Origin: Candidatus Zixiibacteriota bacterium
GTDB taxonomy: Bacteria > Zixibacteria > MSB-5A5 > UBA10806
Length of the DNA stretch: 16,810 nt
Reading direction: 5' to 3'
Assembly: GCA_003520965.1 (NCBI GenBank)
Contig: DOTU01000312.1
Span: 2,609 to 19,418 of the forward strand
Positions 7,604 through 14,968 of this stretch are shown one piece after another (positions within the stretch are counted from its first letter, which is position 1; each line of letters starts with the position of its first letter). Made by a program: the position numbers and the translations under genes. The notes beneath the pieces were generated by a model that was given only the letters and a program-made list of their open reading frames with translations, searched no databases and had not been told where the DNA came from.

Positions 7604-7745
7604 GGCGAATGAAAAGTTGATGCGCTAATATTCCATCCTATTGTGTATCTAATTATTATAGATATGGAAGGGCACAATAAATTGTGCCCCTACAAAAGCG
7701 AATTAAATCGTTAAAAATAATACGATACTTATGGAATTTGTTTGT
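7604..7745. other. Intergenic gap between convergent genes, rich in inverted repeats
   Basis: No plausible gene is seen. The gap separates the plus-strand GT9 from the minus-strand MFS gene. It holds TATCTA (7646-7651) against TAGATA (7659-7664), an outer pair TTCCAT (7631-7636) against ATGGAA (7664-7669), TATTGTG (7639-7645) against CACAATA (7673-7679), and the perfect palindrome at 7670-7689. These offer mutually exclusive folds. Confidence 0.6.
7670..7689. repeat. Perfect 9-bp inverted repeat, possible dispersed palindrome or bidirectional terminator
   Basis: GGGCACAAT (7670-7678), a two-base AA centre, and ATTGTGCCC (7681-7689) form an exact inverted repeat, followed by CCTAC. A hairpin would probably open the last A-T pair to give an 8-bp stem with a TAAA loop. 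There is no T-run on either strand, so it is not a textbook terminator, though its place between converging genes would suit transcript-end formation. The form, with CCCCTAC at the edge, resembles palindromes dispersed in intergenic DNA of many bacteria (from memory). Only one copy is in this window. Confidence 0.55.
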
Positions 7746-9020
7746 TCAGTCTTGTATTGATTCCGGCATTAACTCGATATCGCGTTTGATTCTTGGTTCG
7801 CGAAGCTTAATCGAAATAAAGTATGCCGATATTGTGGTCAAACAGACGATGAAGAATAATAGTTTAAGCGAAAAGACCTGGCTTAAAAGTCCTCCAAGTA
7901 CCGAACAAAAAACAGTTGGCGCGATGAGAGTATGCATCAAGCCAATTGATAAGAGGCGTCCCTTCTCCGCTGTGATTTCCAGAAGATAGTTGACATATCC
8001 CATACCGATACCAGCCTCAGCGCATCCCAAAAGGAAAAAGACGATCGCATAAGCATAAGGATTGAAGGGGAAATGGGCAGCGGCCAGGCTGATTAGCGGC
8101 GGCAAGAATGTCACTATGCCAGCTACCACTATCACCTTTTTATTTGAAATGTGATTTGAAAGCCAGGCCCAGAGGATATTCGAGGCCAGGTATCCTATCA
8201 TCTGCGCCGTCAAATAGACACCGGCAATGGAGCTGGAGGCCCCAAGTTTGGTTATAGCAAAGACTACGTAAAATGGAGAGGAAAGATAATAGGTGTTAAC
8301 AGCAGCCCTCGACCAGAGCAGGCGACGGAAGTTCTTGTCCTTTTTAAATATCGAAAGGGCGGATTTCAACTGCTGGTGAGGGCTGGCTTTATCAATGGTG
8401 TCTTTGGTTTCCGGCTCTCGAACGTATCCAAAAGTTGCCAAGCCCAAAAGCATCAATACCCAGGCCGCAATAAACATGTACCCAAAATTGGATGGAAACG
8501 GATAGGCCGAGATAATCCGCTTGATAATAAGCCCCTCAAAGGCTGCCACTGTCCCACCAATAAACATGCGCAGGCCGAAATAGCTTCCGCGCTTATTTAC
8601 TGGTATCGTTTTTCCCACGATTTCGGTGAATGCTGCTCCGGCGAATCCTGCTGCTATCGATAAAAGGGCATAGTTTACGCCAAATGATATCAGCATTCCT
8701 TTGGAGCTACCGCTGAAAAGAAATAACCCCGCGATTGCCGCTCCAAAGAAGCCCAGTCTTAAAAAGGATAATTTATTGTAAAAGCCCAGGACCCTGGTAC
8801 GATGGACTATAAACAGGGCTGCGAAAAGCTGCGGGAAAAACCATCCGAAACCGTCAATTGTGGAGAAAAGGCCGATTAGTATCTTGGAGTTGGTTAATTG
8901 GGAGATGAAGACCGGCAAAATCGTGGTGCCTGAAAGAAAGGCGGCTGAGGCGTTAAATAAAGCGCCGTTTATAACCCCCATTGAGAAATTACGTCTGAAA
9001 TCTTTATCAACGCGTGACAT
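7746..9020 (-). CDS. Major facilitator superfamily (MFS) transporter
   Basis: This is the only convincing minus-strand gene. With the ATG at 9018-9020 the protein has 424 residues, starts MSRVDKDFRRNFSMGVINGALF and shows about twelve hydrophobic segments in two halves, separated by a charged central loop (VREPETKDTIDKASPHQQ, then KSALSIFKKDKNFRRLL). That is the MFS layout. The cytoplasmic loop after the second helix (FIVHRTRVLGF) and the second-half TAQMIGYLASNILW...HISNKK segment fit a permease with degenerate MFS signatures. The open frame extends to a TTG at 9137, adding 39 residues that overlap the divergent ecfT start; that is less likely. No clear Shine-Dalgarno is seen. Substrate cannot be told. 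It stands alone between two plus-strand units. Confidence 0.82.
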   Translation of the reverse strand: MSRVDKDFRRNFSMGVINGALFNASAAFLSGTTILPVFISQLTNSKILIGLFSTIDGFGWFFPQLFAALFIVHRTRVLGFYNKLSFLRLGFFGAAIAGLFLFSGSSKGMLISFGVNYALLSIAAGFAGAAFTEIVGKTIPVNKRGSYFGLRMFIGGTVAAFEGLIIKRIISAYPFPSNFGYMFIAAWVLMLLGLATFGYVREPETKDTIDKASPHQQLKSALSIFKKDKNFRRLLWSRAAVNTYYLSSPFYVVFAITKLGASSSIAGVYLTAQMIGYLASNILWAWLSNHISNKKVIVVAGIVTFLPPLISLAAAHFPFNPYAYAIVFFLLGCAEAGIGMGYVNYLLEITAEKGRLLSIGLMHTLIAPTVFCSVLGGLLSQVFSLKLLFFIVCLTTISAYFISIKLREPRIKRDIELMPESIQD

Positions 9021-9121
9021 GTGAGACAAGATATATCTGCAAAACGTTCCAAGCAAGATTAATAGGGAAATATAGTACAATCTGCGTGCTTGAAAATTGA
9101 CGATAGATATGTTATTTTTAC
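9021..9121. promoter_or_regulatory. Divergent intergenic region between the MFS gene and ecfT
   Basis: These 101 bases must hold the promoters for both directions, since genes on either side read outward. On the plus strand TTGAAA (9090-9095) and TATTTT (9113-9118) are 17 bases apart, a fair match to a sigma-70 promoter. It would start transcription only about seven bases after the -10, at or near the GTG at 9125. A weak TACTAT -10 can be read on the minus strand at about 9072-9077, without a good -35. No dyad operator is obvious. Confidence 0.35.
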
Positions 9122-9889
9122 TTGGTGCTAACAGCAAAGGATTATCAATTTACTGATCTGGCGGCGGGCGCGTTATCGCGCTTTATATTTAGTCTGTCGC
9201 TGGCTTTGGGAGCCATCTTTACCCAAAGCTTGTTTTATCCGGGCTTGCTCCTGATATTTGGCGTCCTCGCAATATTATCCTGGGGCGGCCAGGTAAGAGA
9301 TATTTTAAAGCTTGGCCGGTATGCGTTAATTCTCTTTATATTTGTCTTCATCCTGCATCTGTTTTCCAGAAGCGGTCAGCCTGTATTTAGGATTTTGTTT
9401 TTTAATGCTACAAGTGAAGGGGCCAGGGATGGATTGCTTTACGGTTTAAAACTGCTGGTTTTTGCATATTCAGCAGGTATCATTTTGCTGATTGATCCGT
9501 TTGAGCTTATCTCGCCTGTGGAGCGATTGGCAAGGTTATCAGGCCCTTTGAAGCGTCCGTTGGGGACATTGGCGCTCTCGTTTTTTCTGGCGATCCGTTT
9601 TCTGCCGCAGTTGTCGCGTCAAAGCCAGATGACTATTCTGGCATTCAAAACGCGAGGTTTGGATATCAAAGGCAGCCTCGCGCATAAAGCCAGAGTTGCG
9701 ACACTATTAATTGCTCCGATGTTCGTCAGTGCCTTTAAGAGAGCCGAAATGGCCTCTGCGGCGTTAAATATTAAGGGATATGCCACCAGATATTCGAGGG
9801 CGGTTTTCGGGCCATCGAGAATAACCATTGGAAGCGTTATCACAATATCGATATCGATTGTGATTCTTATCGCCGGGTGGCGGACATAA
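9122..9889 (+). CDS. ecfT: Energy-coupling factor transporter transmembrane protein EcfT (CbiQ family)
   Basis: This 255-residue protein has hydrophobic segments at about 20-55, 65-82, 105-125 and 235-252, separated by a long cytoplasmic helical region. That region carries the EcfT coupling motifs: FKTRG (TRG at 177-179) and, about 40 residues later, ALNIKGY (IKG at 217-219). Canonical motifs are A-R-G/S type, so the second has Lys for Arg. EcfT joins two EcfA ATPases to a vitamin- or metal-binding S component in the inner membrane. No EcfA or S component gene is in the window. ecfT followed by truA is a conserved order in Firmicutes, which supports the call. The start is uncertain: TTG at 9122 or GTG at 9125, neither with a ribosome binding site. 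truA follows without a gap (TAA then GTG). Confidence 0.82.
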   Translation: MVLTAKDYQFTDLAAGALSRFIFSLSLALGAIFTQSLFYPGLLLIFGVLAILSWGGQVRDILKLGRYALILFIFVFILHLFSRSGQPVFRILFFNATSEGARDGLLYGLKLLVFAYSAGIILLIDPFELISPVERLARLSGPLKRPLGTLALSFFLAIRFLPQLSRQSQMTILAFKTRGLDIKGSLAHKARVATLLIAPMFVSAFKRAEMASAALNIKGYATRYSRAVFGPSRITIGSVITISISIVILIAGWRT

Positions 9890-10681
9890 GTGACGCAGTT
9901 AGCGAAAAGAAGCCGCCGAATTGCCGGATTAGATGGACGACGCAATATTCTTCTGAAACTCGAATATTGTGGGACGAATTTTGCCGGTTGGCAATGGCAG
10001 GAGAATGAACGCACGGTACAGGGAGTATTGAAGGCTAGTTTGGAGAGATTTTTACAGCATAAAGTCAAGATCACCGGCTCAGGACGTACGGATGCCGGTG
10101 TTCACGCGCTAGCGCAATATGCCAATTTTACGACCCAAAATCAGATGGCAGTAGTGGATATTAAGCGTCGGCTAAACCGGATGCTGCCATCGGATGTGGT
10201 GGTGCTTGCCTGCCGCGAGGTACCCTGGTCATTTGATGCTCGAAGAGACGCATCCTGGCGAGCTTATCGATATTTGATATGCGAGAGGCTTTCAGCAATA
10301 AATAAGGAATCTGCCTGGACAATGGAGCGCCGATTGGATCTATCGTTGCTCAACAAAATGGCTGAAATCATAGTGGAATCAAGGCAGTTTGAAAACTTCT
10401 GCAAGACAAAATCGCTTAAGGAAAGTAACGAGTGTCTGATATTCAAAGCGGTCTGGTCTCGTCATGGCGGTTTTTTGCGGTTTGATATCTCCGCTAACAG
10501 GTTTTTGCACAATATGGTCAGGCTTTTGGTAGGAACGATGATAGCCGTTTGCGAAGGACGAATAAGCATTTCGGATTTTGCGGACATGCTAAGTTTGAAA
10601 ATACAAAATAAGGCGAAATATATCGCGCCCGCTTGCGGTCTTTATCTGGCCGGAGTAGGCTACGAAAGGAATATTTTATGA
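9890..10681 (+). CDS. truA: tRNA pseudouridine(38-40) synthase TruA
   Basis: This 263-residue protein has the TruA opening LKLEYCGTNFAGWQWQ (residues 22-37) and the catalytic loop GSGRTDAGVHA, with the nucleophile Asp at D68. The mid-protein SFDARRDASWRAYRYLI and the C-terminal FLHNMVRLLVGTM motif are also family hallmarks. It converts uridines 38-40 of the tRNA anticodon arm to pseudouridine in the cytoplasm, helping reading-frame maintenance. The GTG start abuts the ecfT stop and gives about 17 extra basic residues before the usual N-terminus; I find no better standard start codon between. The stop overlaps the next ATG (ATGA, 10678-10681). Confidence 0.95.
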   Translation: MTQLAKRSRRIAGLDGRRNILLKLEYCGTNFAGWQWQENERTVQGVLKASLERFLQHKVKITGSGRTDAGVHALAQYANFTTQNQMAVVDIKRRLNRMLPSDVVVLACREVPWSFDARRDASWRAYRYLICERLSAINKESAWTMERRLDLSLLNKMAEIIVESRQFENFCKTKSLKESNECLIFKAVWSRHGGFLRFDISANRFLHNMVRLLVGTMIAVCEGRISISDFADMLSLKIQNKAKYIAPACGLYLAGVGYERNIL

Positions 10682-11325
10682 AATTTTTCTTAGACACAGG
10701 CAGCGTTGACGAGATTCGTAAAGCTAATGAGTTGGGGTTACTCGACGGTGTAACCACGAATCCGTCGCTTTTAGCCAAAGAGAAAAAGCCGTACCGGGAG
10801 ATATTGAAGGAAATCGTTGGTATTGTTAAGGGGCCGGTCTCAGCGGAGGTCACTGCTACCGATACGGAAGGGATGCTTCGCGAGGGACGCGACTATGCCA
10901 AGATCGCCGATAATATCGTAGTTAAAATCCCGATCATAAAGACCGGCGTGAACGCCATCAGAACCTTAACCTCGGAAGGGATCAAGGTCAATGTCACTCT
11001 CTGCTTTTCTCCGACACAAGCTCTCATCGCAGCTAAAGCGGGGGCGAGTTTCATCTCACCATTTATTGGGCGATTTGATGATATTTCCTCCGAGGGAATG
11101 CAATTGGTTGCCGAGATAATCACCATTTACGATAACTATGGTTACGAGACCGAAGTCCTGGTAGCCTCGGTCCGTCACCCGATGCATGTGGTACAAGCGG
11201 CCATGATCGGGGCTGATATCTGTACAATGCCGTACGCGGTTTTTGATAAGCTGCTAAATCACCCATTAACCGATATCGGCCTGAAAAACTTCCTGGCCGA
11301 TTGGGAGAAAGCTCAAAAGCAATGA
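10678..11325 (+). CDS. Transaldolase, TalC/Fsa-like small subfamily
   Basis: I chose the ATG at 10678, with AAAGGA at 10665-10670 eight bases upstream and a 4-base overlap with truA. The 215 residues begin MKFFLDTGSVDEI and contain GVTTNPSLL, the Schiff-base Lys K83 in VVKIP, LCFSPTQALIAAKAGASFIS and the typical end MIGADICTMPYAVFDKLLNHPLT. Size and motifs fit the short TalC/Fsa branch. Two active-site positions point to transaldolase rather than fructose-6-phosphate aldolase: Glu at E57 (SAEVTA), where Fsa has Gln, and Phe at F129 (SPFIGR), where Fsa has Tyr. It would interconvert sedoheptulose-7-phosphate plus glyceraldehyde-3-phosphate with erythrose-4-phosphate plus fructose-6-phosphate. 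Its place before purB suits pentose phosphate supply for purines. Confidence 0.92.
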   Translation: MKFFLDTGSVDEIRKANELGLLDGVTTNPSLLAKEKKPYREILKEIVGIVKGPVSAEVTATDTEGMLREGRDYAKIADNIVVKIPIIKTGVNAIRTLTSEGIKVNVTLCFSPTQALIAAKAGASFISPFIGRFDDISSEGMQLVAEIITIYDNYGYETEVLVASVRHPMHVVQAAMIGADICTMPYAVFDKLLNHPLTDIGLKNFLADWEKAQKQ

Positions 11326-12617
11326 TTGCCCGTTATAGCTTGCCGGAGATGGCCGCCCTTTGGTCGGAAGAGAATAAATTCGCTACCTGGCTAAAGGTTG
11401 AACTTGCCGTTTGCGAGGTTAAAGCCGAGATGGGACAGATTCCTAAAGAGGCGCTGGCCAAAATTAAAAAGAAAGCCAATTTCGACGCCGACCGGATTTT
11501 GGCTATTGAGGCTGAAGTCAATCACGACGTCATCGCCTTTTTAACTAATGTTGCCGAATATATCGGACCGGACGCGAAATATATTCATCTAGGATTGACA
11601 TCATCTGATATTCTCGATACCTCGCTTGGATACTTAATGAAACAAGCGGGCTTGGAGATCGGGAAAAAGCTAAGGGCGGTTTCGGGACTTTTGCGAGAAA
11701 TGGCGCCTAAGTACAAAGATGCGTTGACAATCGGCCGTACGCATGGGGTTCATGCCGAACCTACCGTATTCGGTTTAAAGCTCGCTCTCTGGTACGCCGA
11801 AACGGTCCGGGATCTTAAGAGGCTTGACGCGGCGATTAAAGAGATATCAGTGGGCAAGCTTTCCGGAGCAGTCGGGAATTTCGCACATATCGAACCAGAG
11901 GTGGAGAAGCTGGTCTGCAAGAAGCTCGGCCTTAATGCAGCCGAAGTATCAACCCAGGTCGTCCAGCGAGACAGGCACGCTCATTTCCTGGCGGTTCTGG
12001 CTGTTATCGGCGGGACCGTGGAAAAGATCGCCACGGAGATCAGAAATCTCCAGAGAACTGAGATACTGGAGCTTGAGGAGGGCTTTTCAAAAGGACAGAA
12101 AGGCTCATCGGCTATGCCTCATAAGAAAAACCCGATTACCTGCGAACGTCTGGCAGGACTGGCGCGGGTATTGCGGGGTAACGCTTTAGCCGGCATGGAG
12201 AATATGTCCCTCTGGCACGAGCGAGATATCACCCACTCCTCGGTTGAGCGGATAATAATACCCGATTCGACTACGCTCTTGCACTATATGCTGCACAAGC
12301 TTTATGGCGTCCTTTCCAACCTCGTAATCAATACCGATAGGATGCGTCATAACCTTGATATCACACATGGCTTAATTTTCTCCCAACGGGTCCTTCTTGC
12401 CCTCACTGAACGGATGCCCAGTAGGGAAGAAGCGTACAAAGTGGTCCAAAATCTGGCTATGAAAAGCTGGGATGAGGGAGTAGATTTCAGGAAGCTAATC
12501 GGGGAATCACCGGAGATCAGGAAGCACCTTAAAGTAAAAGAAATTGACAGCCTATTCGATTATAGCTACTATACAAGGCGAGCTGATGAGGTAATAAGAA
12601 GGGCGACCGAAAAATGA
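11322..12617 (+). CDS. purB: Adenylosuccinate lyase PurB
   Basis: From the ATG at 11322 (ATGA overlap with the transaldolase stop) the protein has 431 residues, the length of the Bacillus/Thermotoga-type PurB. Fumarase/aspartase superfamily motifs are in order: IEAEVNHDVIAF (H68), LGLTSSDILDT (93-96 TSSD), IGRTHGVHAEPT (H141) and the signature loop GSSAMPHKKNP (261-271) with the catalytic Ser. It releases fumarate from SAICAR to give AICAR and from adenylosuccinate to give AMP, so it acts twice in purine synthesis. A TTG at 11301 would add seven residues but lacks support. purS and purQ lie two genes further on, separated by psd and pssA. The stop overlaps psd by four bases. All key residues are intact. 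Confidence 0.96.
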   Translation: MIARYSLPEMAALWSEENKFATWLKVELAVCEVKAEMGQIPKEALAKIKKKANFDADRILAIEAEVNHDVIAFLTNVAEYIGPDAKYIHLGLTSSDILDTSLGYLMKQAGLEIGKKLRAVSGLLREMAPKYKDALTIGRTHGVHAEPTVFGLKLALWYAETVRDLKRLDAAIKEISVGKLSGAVGNFAHIEPEVEKLVCKKLGLNAAEVSTQVVQRDRHAHFLAVLAVIGGTVEKIATEIRNLQRTEILELEEGFSKGQKGSSAMPHKKNPITCERLAGLARVLRGNALAGMENMSLWHERDITHSSVERIIIPDSTTLLHYMLHKLYGVLSNLVINTDRMRHNLDITHGLIFSQRVLLALTERMPSREEAYKVVQNLAMKSWDEGVDFRKLIGESPEIRKHLKVKEIDSLFDYSYYTRRADEVIRRATEK

Positions 12618-13237
12618 CAAAAGAAGGATATCTCTTTCCACTTCCATTTTTTATAGCAGGGGTAATTCTATTCGTTATCTTTTTTCAATCGATGTCATCT
12701 CTTCCGCTGCTTTATTTGGCAGCCTTATTATTTTATCTCGGATTATTTGTCATGCTTTTTTTCCGCGACCCGGATAGAAAAGTCCCCCAGGGGGAGAACC
12801 TGGTAGTCTCTCCCGCCGATGGAAAAATTATAAGAATTGACAGCGAGAGCGAAAACCCGTCGCTCTCGATTTTTCTTTCGATCACCAATGTTCATGTCAA
12901 TCGTTCGCCGGTGGAGGGAGTAATCAATTCCGTAGTGCATCGTAAAGGGAAGTTTCACGGAGCATTCCGCAAGGAAGCAATGAACGAAAACGAACGCAAT
13001 GAGATTGAAATCGAAACCTCAAGAGGGTTAGTGTGGATGAACCAGGTTGCGGGGTATATTGCCAGGCGTACGATTTGCAATAAAAAGCCCGGAGACAAAC
13101 TTACCGTAGGGGAGAGGATTGGCCTGATTCGCTTCGGAAGCCGGGTTGACCTAACCCTTCCACCAGGTTCGAAAATCGATATCAGGCTTGGCCAGAAGGT
13201 CAGAGCCGGAGAAACTATTTTGGGAAATCTATCGTGA
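12614..13237 (+). CDS. psd: Phosphatidylserine decarboxylase proenzyme (short PSD-A type)
   Basis: This 207-residue protein has two hydrophobic stretches (about 10-25 and 30-50) and then a catalytic domain: FFRDPDRKVP, VVSPADGKI (Asp D69), SITNVHVNRSPV (His H94) and RFGSRVDL. The last carries the Gly-Ser bond (G175-S176) where the proenzyme cuts itself to create the pyruvoyl group. The short length and GS motif are those of the PSD-A subfamily found in Bacteroidetes, deltaproteobacteria and others. It makes phosphatidylethanolamine from phosphatidylserine at the inner membrane. The ATG overlaps the purB stop, with AAGGG ten bases upstream. pssA, which supplies its substrate, follows with a GTGA overlap. 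Asp, His and Ser of the triad are all present. Confidence 0.95.
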   Translation: MTKEGYLFPLPFFIAGVILFVIFFQSMSSLPLLYLAALLFYLGLFVMLFFRDPDRKVPQGENLVVSPADGKIIRIDSESENPSLSIFLSITNVHVNRSPVEGVINSVVHRKGKFHGAFRKEAMNENERNEIEIETSRGLVWMNQVAGYIARRTICNKKPGDKLTVGERIGLIRFGSRVDLTLPPGSKIDIRLGQKVRAGETILGNLS

Positions 13238-14019
13238 AAAATTTCAAAGGCATCCTGCCCGGCATGTTTACCATGGGCAACCTGGCTTGCGGATTTGCGT
13301 CTATTATCACATCCGCAAAAGCTTTGGATACTCCCGGCGGACTATCTAACAATAATCTTTTCGAGGCGGTCTGGTTGATTGTCCTGGCCGCTTTTTTTGA
13401 TTTCCTGGACGGTCTTGTAGCGCGCTTCACCAAGGGATATTCGCGCTTTGGAGTAGAGCTCGATTCGCTGACGGATGTTGTCTCATTCGGAGTGGCTCCG
13501 GCGGTACTTCTGGTTAGTTTCGGCCTGATAAAACATGGTAATTGGGCTTGGATTCTGGGTTTCGTGTTTTTAATGGCCGCCACGTTTCGGCTGGCTCGGT
13601 TCAACCTCTCAGCAACGCTTGAAAAGAAAGCCAATTTTTTGGGCTTGCCGGTGCCGTCGGCCGCGATTGTAATTATCTCGTATATCCTGTTTTCTTATGA
13701 GATCTGGGGCGAGATTCGGATGGAGAAGTTTTTTATAATCGTAATTTTAGCCACTGCCGCCTTGATGGTTTCAACTGTCGAGTTTGAGGCGATGCCCCGT
13801 TTTGATTTCAGCAAGCCAACCAATAGAATAAAGGTGATTCTCTTGATAGCGGCAGCCATTGGGATAATGATTAACGCGTCGCTGGTGATATTTCCTCTGG
13901 GCCTGCTTTACATTCTCTACGGAATCGGAAAACTTCTGTTTGCCTTACTTTTCGGAAAAAAAGAAAAATACCGGCAACGTAGCCCAAAGACAGCTAAGGG
14001 CGGAAAAGAGGAATCATGA
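13234..14019 (+). CDS. pssA: CDP-diacylglycerol-serine O-phosphatidyltransferase PssA
   Basis: This 261-residue integral membrane protein has about six to eight hydrophobic helices. The CDP-alcohol phosphotransferase motif is complete: D59-G60, A63-R64, G73, D77 and D81, with exact DGx2ARx8Gx3Dx3D spacing. The N-terminus (ILPGMFTMGNLACGFASI) and LTDVVSFGVAPA after the motif are typical of the bacterial PssA type II family. It condenses CDP-diacylglycerol with serine to phosphatidylserine, which psd immediately upstream decarboxylates. The GTG start overlaps the psd stop. A very basic C-terminal tail (GKKEKYRQRSPKTAKGGKEE) is longer than the catalytic core needs and may lie at the membrane surface. 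The stop overlaps purS (ATGA). Confidence 0.95.
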   Translation: MKNFKGILPGMFTMGNLACGFASIITSAKALDTPGGLSNNNLFEAVWLIVLAAFFDFLDGLVARFTKGYSRFGVELDSLTDVVSFGVAPAVLLVSFGLIKHGNWAWILGFVFLMAATFRLARFNLSATLEKKANFLGLPVPSAAIVIISYILFSYEIWGEIRMEKFFIIVILATAALMVSTVEFEAMPRFDFSKPTNRIKVILLIAAAIGIMINASLVIFPLGLLYILYGIGKLLFALLFGKKEKYRQRSPKTAKGGKEES

Positions 14020-14264
14020 AGGTTACTGCCAATATAAGAGTTTTTTTAAAGGATGGTGTTTTGGACCCGCAGGGAGTCACAATCGGGCGTGCCCTGCAAG
14101 ACCTTGGATTCGGAAATGTGCTCCAGGTCTCAACCGGAAAGATGTTCAAGCTTGAGCTCGATGCTGAAACGGAGGTTGAGGCCAAAAAGATTGCGGGCGA
14201 CGCGGCCTCGAAGCTATTAGCCAATCCGATCATAGAACGGTTTGAGGTAGAGGTAGTTCGTTGA
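14016..14264 (+). CDS. purS: Phosphoribosylformylglycinamidine synthase subunit PurS
   Basis: This 82-residue protein has the PurS pattern: a basic beta strand (MKVTANIRVFLKDGVLDPQG), then VTIGRALQDLGF, a strand with the lysine-rich GKMFKLELDA, a helix VEAKKIAGDAASKLLANP, and the closing IIERFEVEVV. PurS dimers bridge PurQ and small PurL in the FGAM synthase complex, which converts FGAR, glutamine and ATP to FGAM. The ATG overlaps the pssA stop, with AGAGGAA (14007-14013) as ribosome binding site. purQ follows with a TTGA overlap. The purL subunit is not in the window. Confidence 0.94.
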   Translation: MKVTANIRVFLKDGVLDPQGVTIGRALQDLGFGNVLQVSTGKMFKLELDAETEVEAKKIAGDAASKLLANPIIERFEVEVVR

Positions 14265-14968
14265 AAGTAGGAGTAGTCGTTTTTCCGGGATCCAACTGCG
14301 ACCACGATGCCTACCGGGCGTTTAAGCTGGTTTCTGGAGTTGAGCCGATTTATCTCTGGCATGGCTCGCATGATCTTGAGAATAGCGATATTGTTGTTCT
14401 TCCCGGCGGTTTTTCCTACGGGGATTATTTACGAGCCGGAGCGATTGCCCGTTTCTCTCCTATAATGAAAAAAGTGTTCGATTTTGCTCATAACGGGGGA
14501 GTGGTATTAGGAATCTGCAACGGTTTCCAAATCCTCACCGAATCTGGCCTTTTGCCAGGCGCGTTACTTCGTAATAACGGGCTTCGCTTTGTTTGCAAAG
14601 AAGTTATTCTGCGCGTCGAAACCGATAGGCCGCTTATAACTGCAGATATTAAGCCGGGAACGCTACTGCGCATGCCTGTGGCTCATGGCGAAGGCGGATA
14701 TTTTGCAAATCATTCTGATATCACCCGGCTTGAAACATCAGGCAGAATACTTTTTCGATATGTCGATAGCGCCGGGGCGGTGACCAGCGGGGCTAATCCC
14801 AATGGATCGATTAACGGGATCGCGGGAATTGTTAATGAAGATGGAAACGTGTTTGGTATGATGCCTCATCCGGAGCGCGCCTCGGAGGCGATACTCGGTT
14901 CATCCGATGGGCTGGCACTTATAAAATCGTTATGTTTACAGGTTGCGGGAGGTGCAGTTGCGAGATAA
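14261..14968 (+). CDS. purQ: Phosphoribosylformylglycinamidine synthase subunit PurQ (glutaminase)
   Basis: The protein has 235 residues from a TTG start that overlaps the purS stop (TTGA, 14261-14264). It is a class I glutamine amidotransferase: MKVGVVVFPGSNCDHDAY at the start, VVLPGGFSYGDYLRAGAIAR, the nucleophile C86 in LGICNGFQ, and the His/Glu partners in MMPHPERASE (H203, E205). It makes ammonia from glutamine for FGAM synthesis by PurL. Size matches the stand-alone PurQ used with PurS and small PurL, so a small purL is expected elsewhere. The end of the gene overlaps the DUF4321 start by 11 bases, and its last codons contain that gene's ribosome binding site. Catalytic triad intact. 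Confidence 0.96.
   Translation: MKVGVVVFPGSNCDHDAYRAFKLVSGVEPIYLWHGSHDLENSDIVVLPGGFSYGDYLRAGAIARFSPIMKKVFDFAHNGGVVLGICNGFQILTESGLLPGALLRNNGLRFVCKEVILRVETDRPLITADIKPGTLLRMPVAHGEGGYFANHSDITRLETSGRILFRYVDSAGAVTSGANPNGSINGIAGIVNEDGNVFGMMPHPERASEAILGSSDGLALIKSLCLQVAGGAVAR
14947..14954 (+). promoter_or_regulatory. Shine-Dalgarno inside purQ, setting the next TTG start
   Basis: GGGAGGTG lies within the last codons of purQ. Its GGAGG core (14948-14952) is five bases before the TTG at 14958. An alternative TTG at 14943 would precede this site, so 14958 is the better start. Confidence 0.7.

Noticed and set aside
7684..7989. Plus-strand open frame across the end of the MFS gene
   Set aside because: It begins inside the palindrome and runs antisense through conserved MFS helices; the translation has no coherent features.
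9845..9862. Near-palindrome built of repeated ATATCGAT in the end of ecfT
   Set aside because: It encodes the alternating Ile-Ser stretch of the last membrane helix, so coding constraint explains it.
9619..10074. Antisense open frame over the ecfT-truA junction
   Set aside because: Both plus-strand genes have family motifs here; the antisense product has none.
13163..13185. GGTTCGAAAATC resembling a tRNA T-arm
   Set aside because: It lies inside the conserved psd coding region, and no acceptor or anticodon stem pairs around it.
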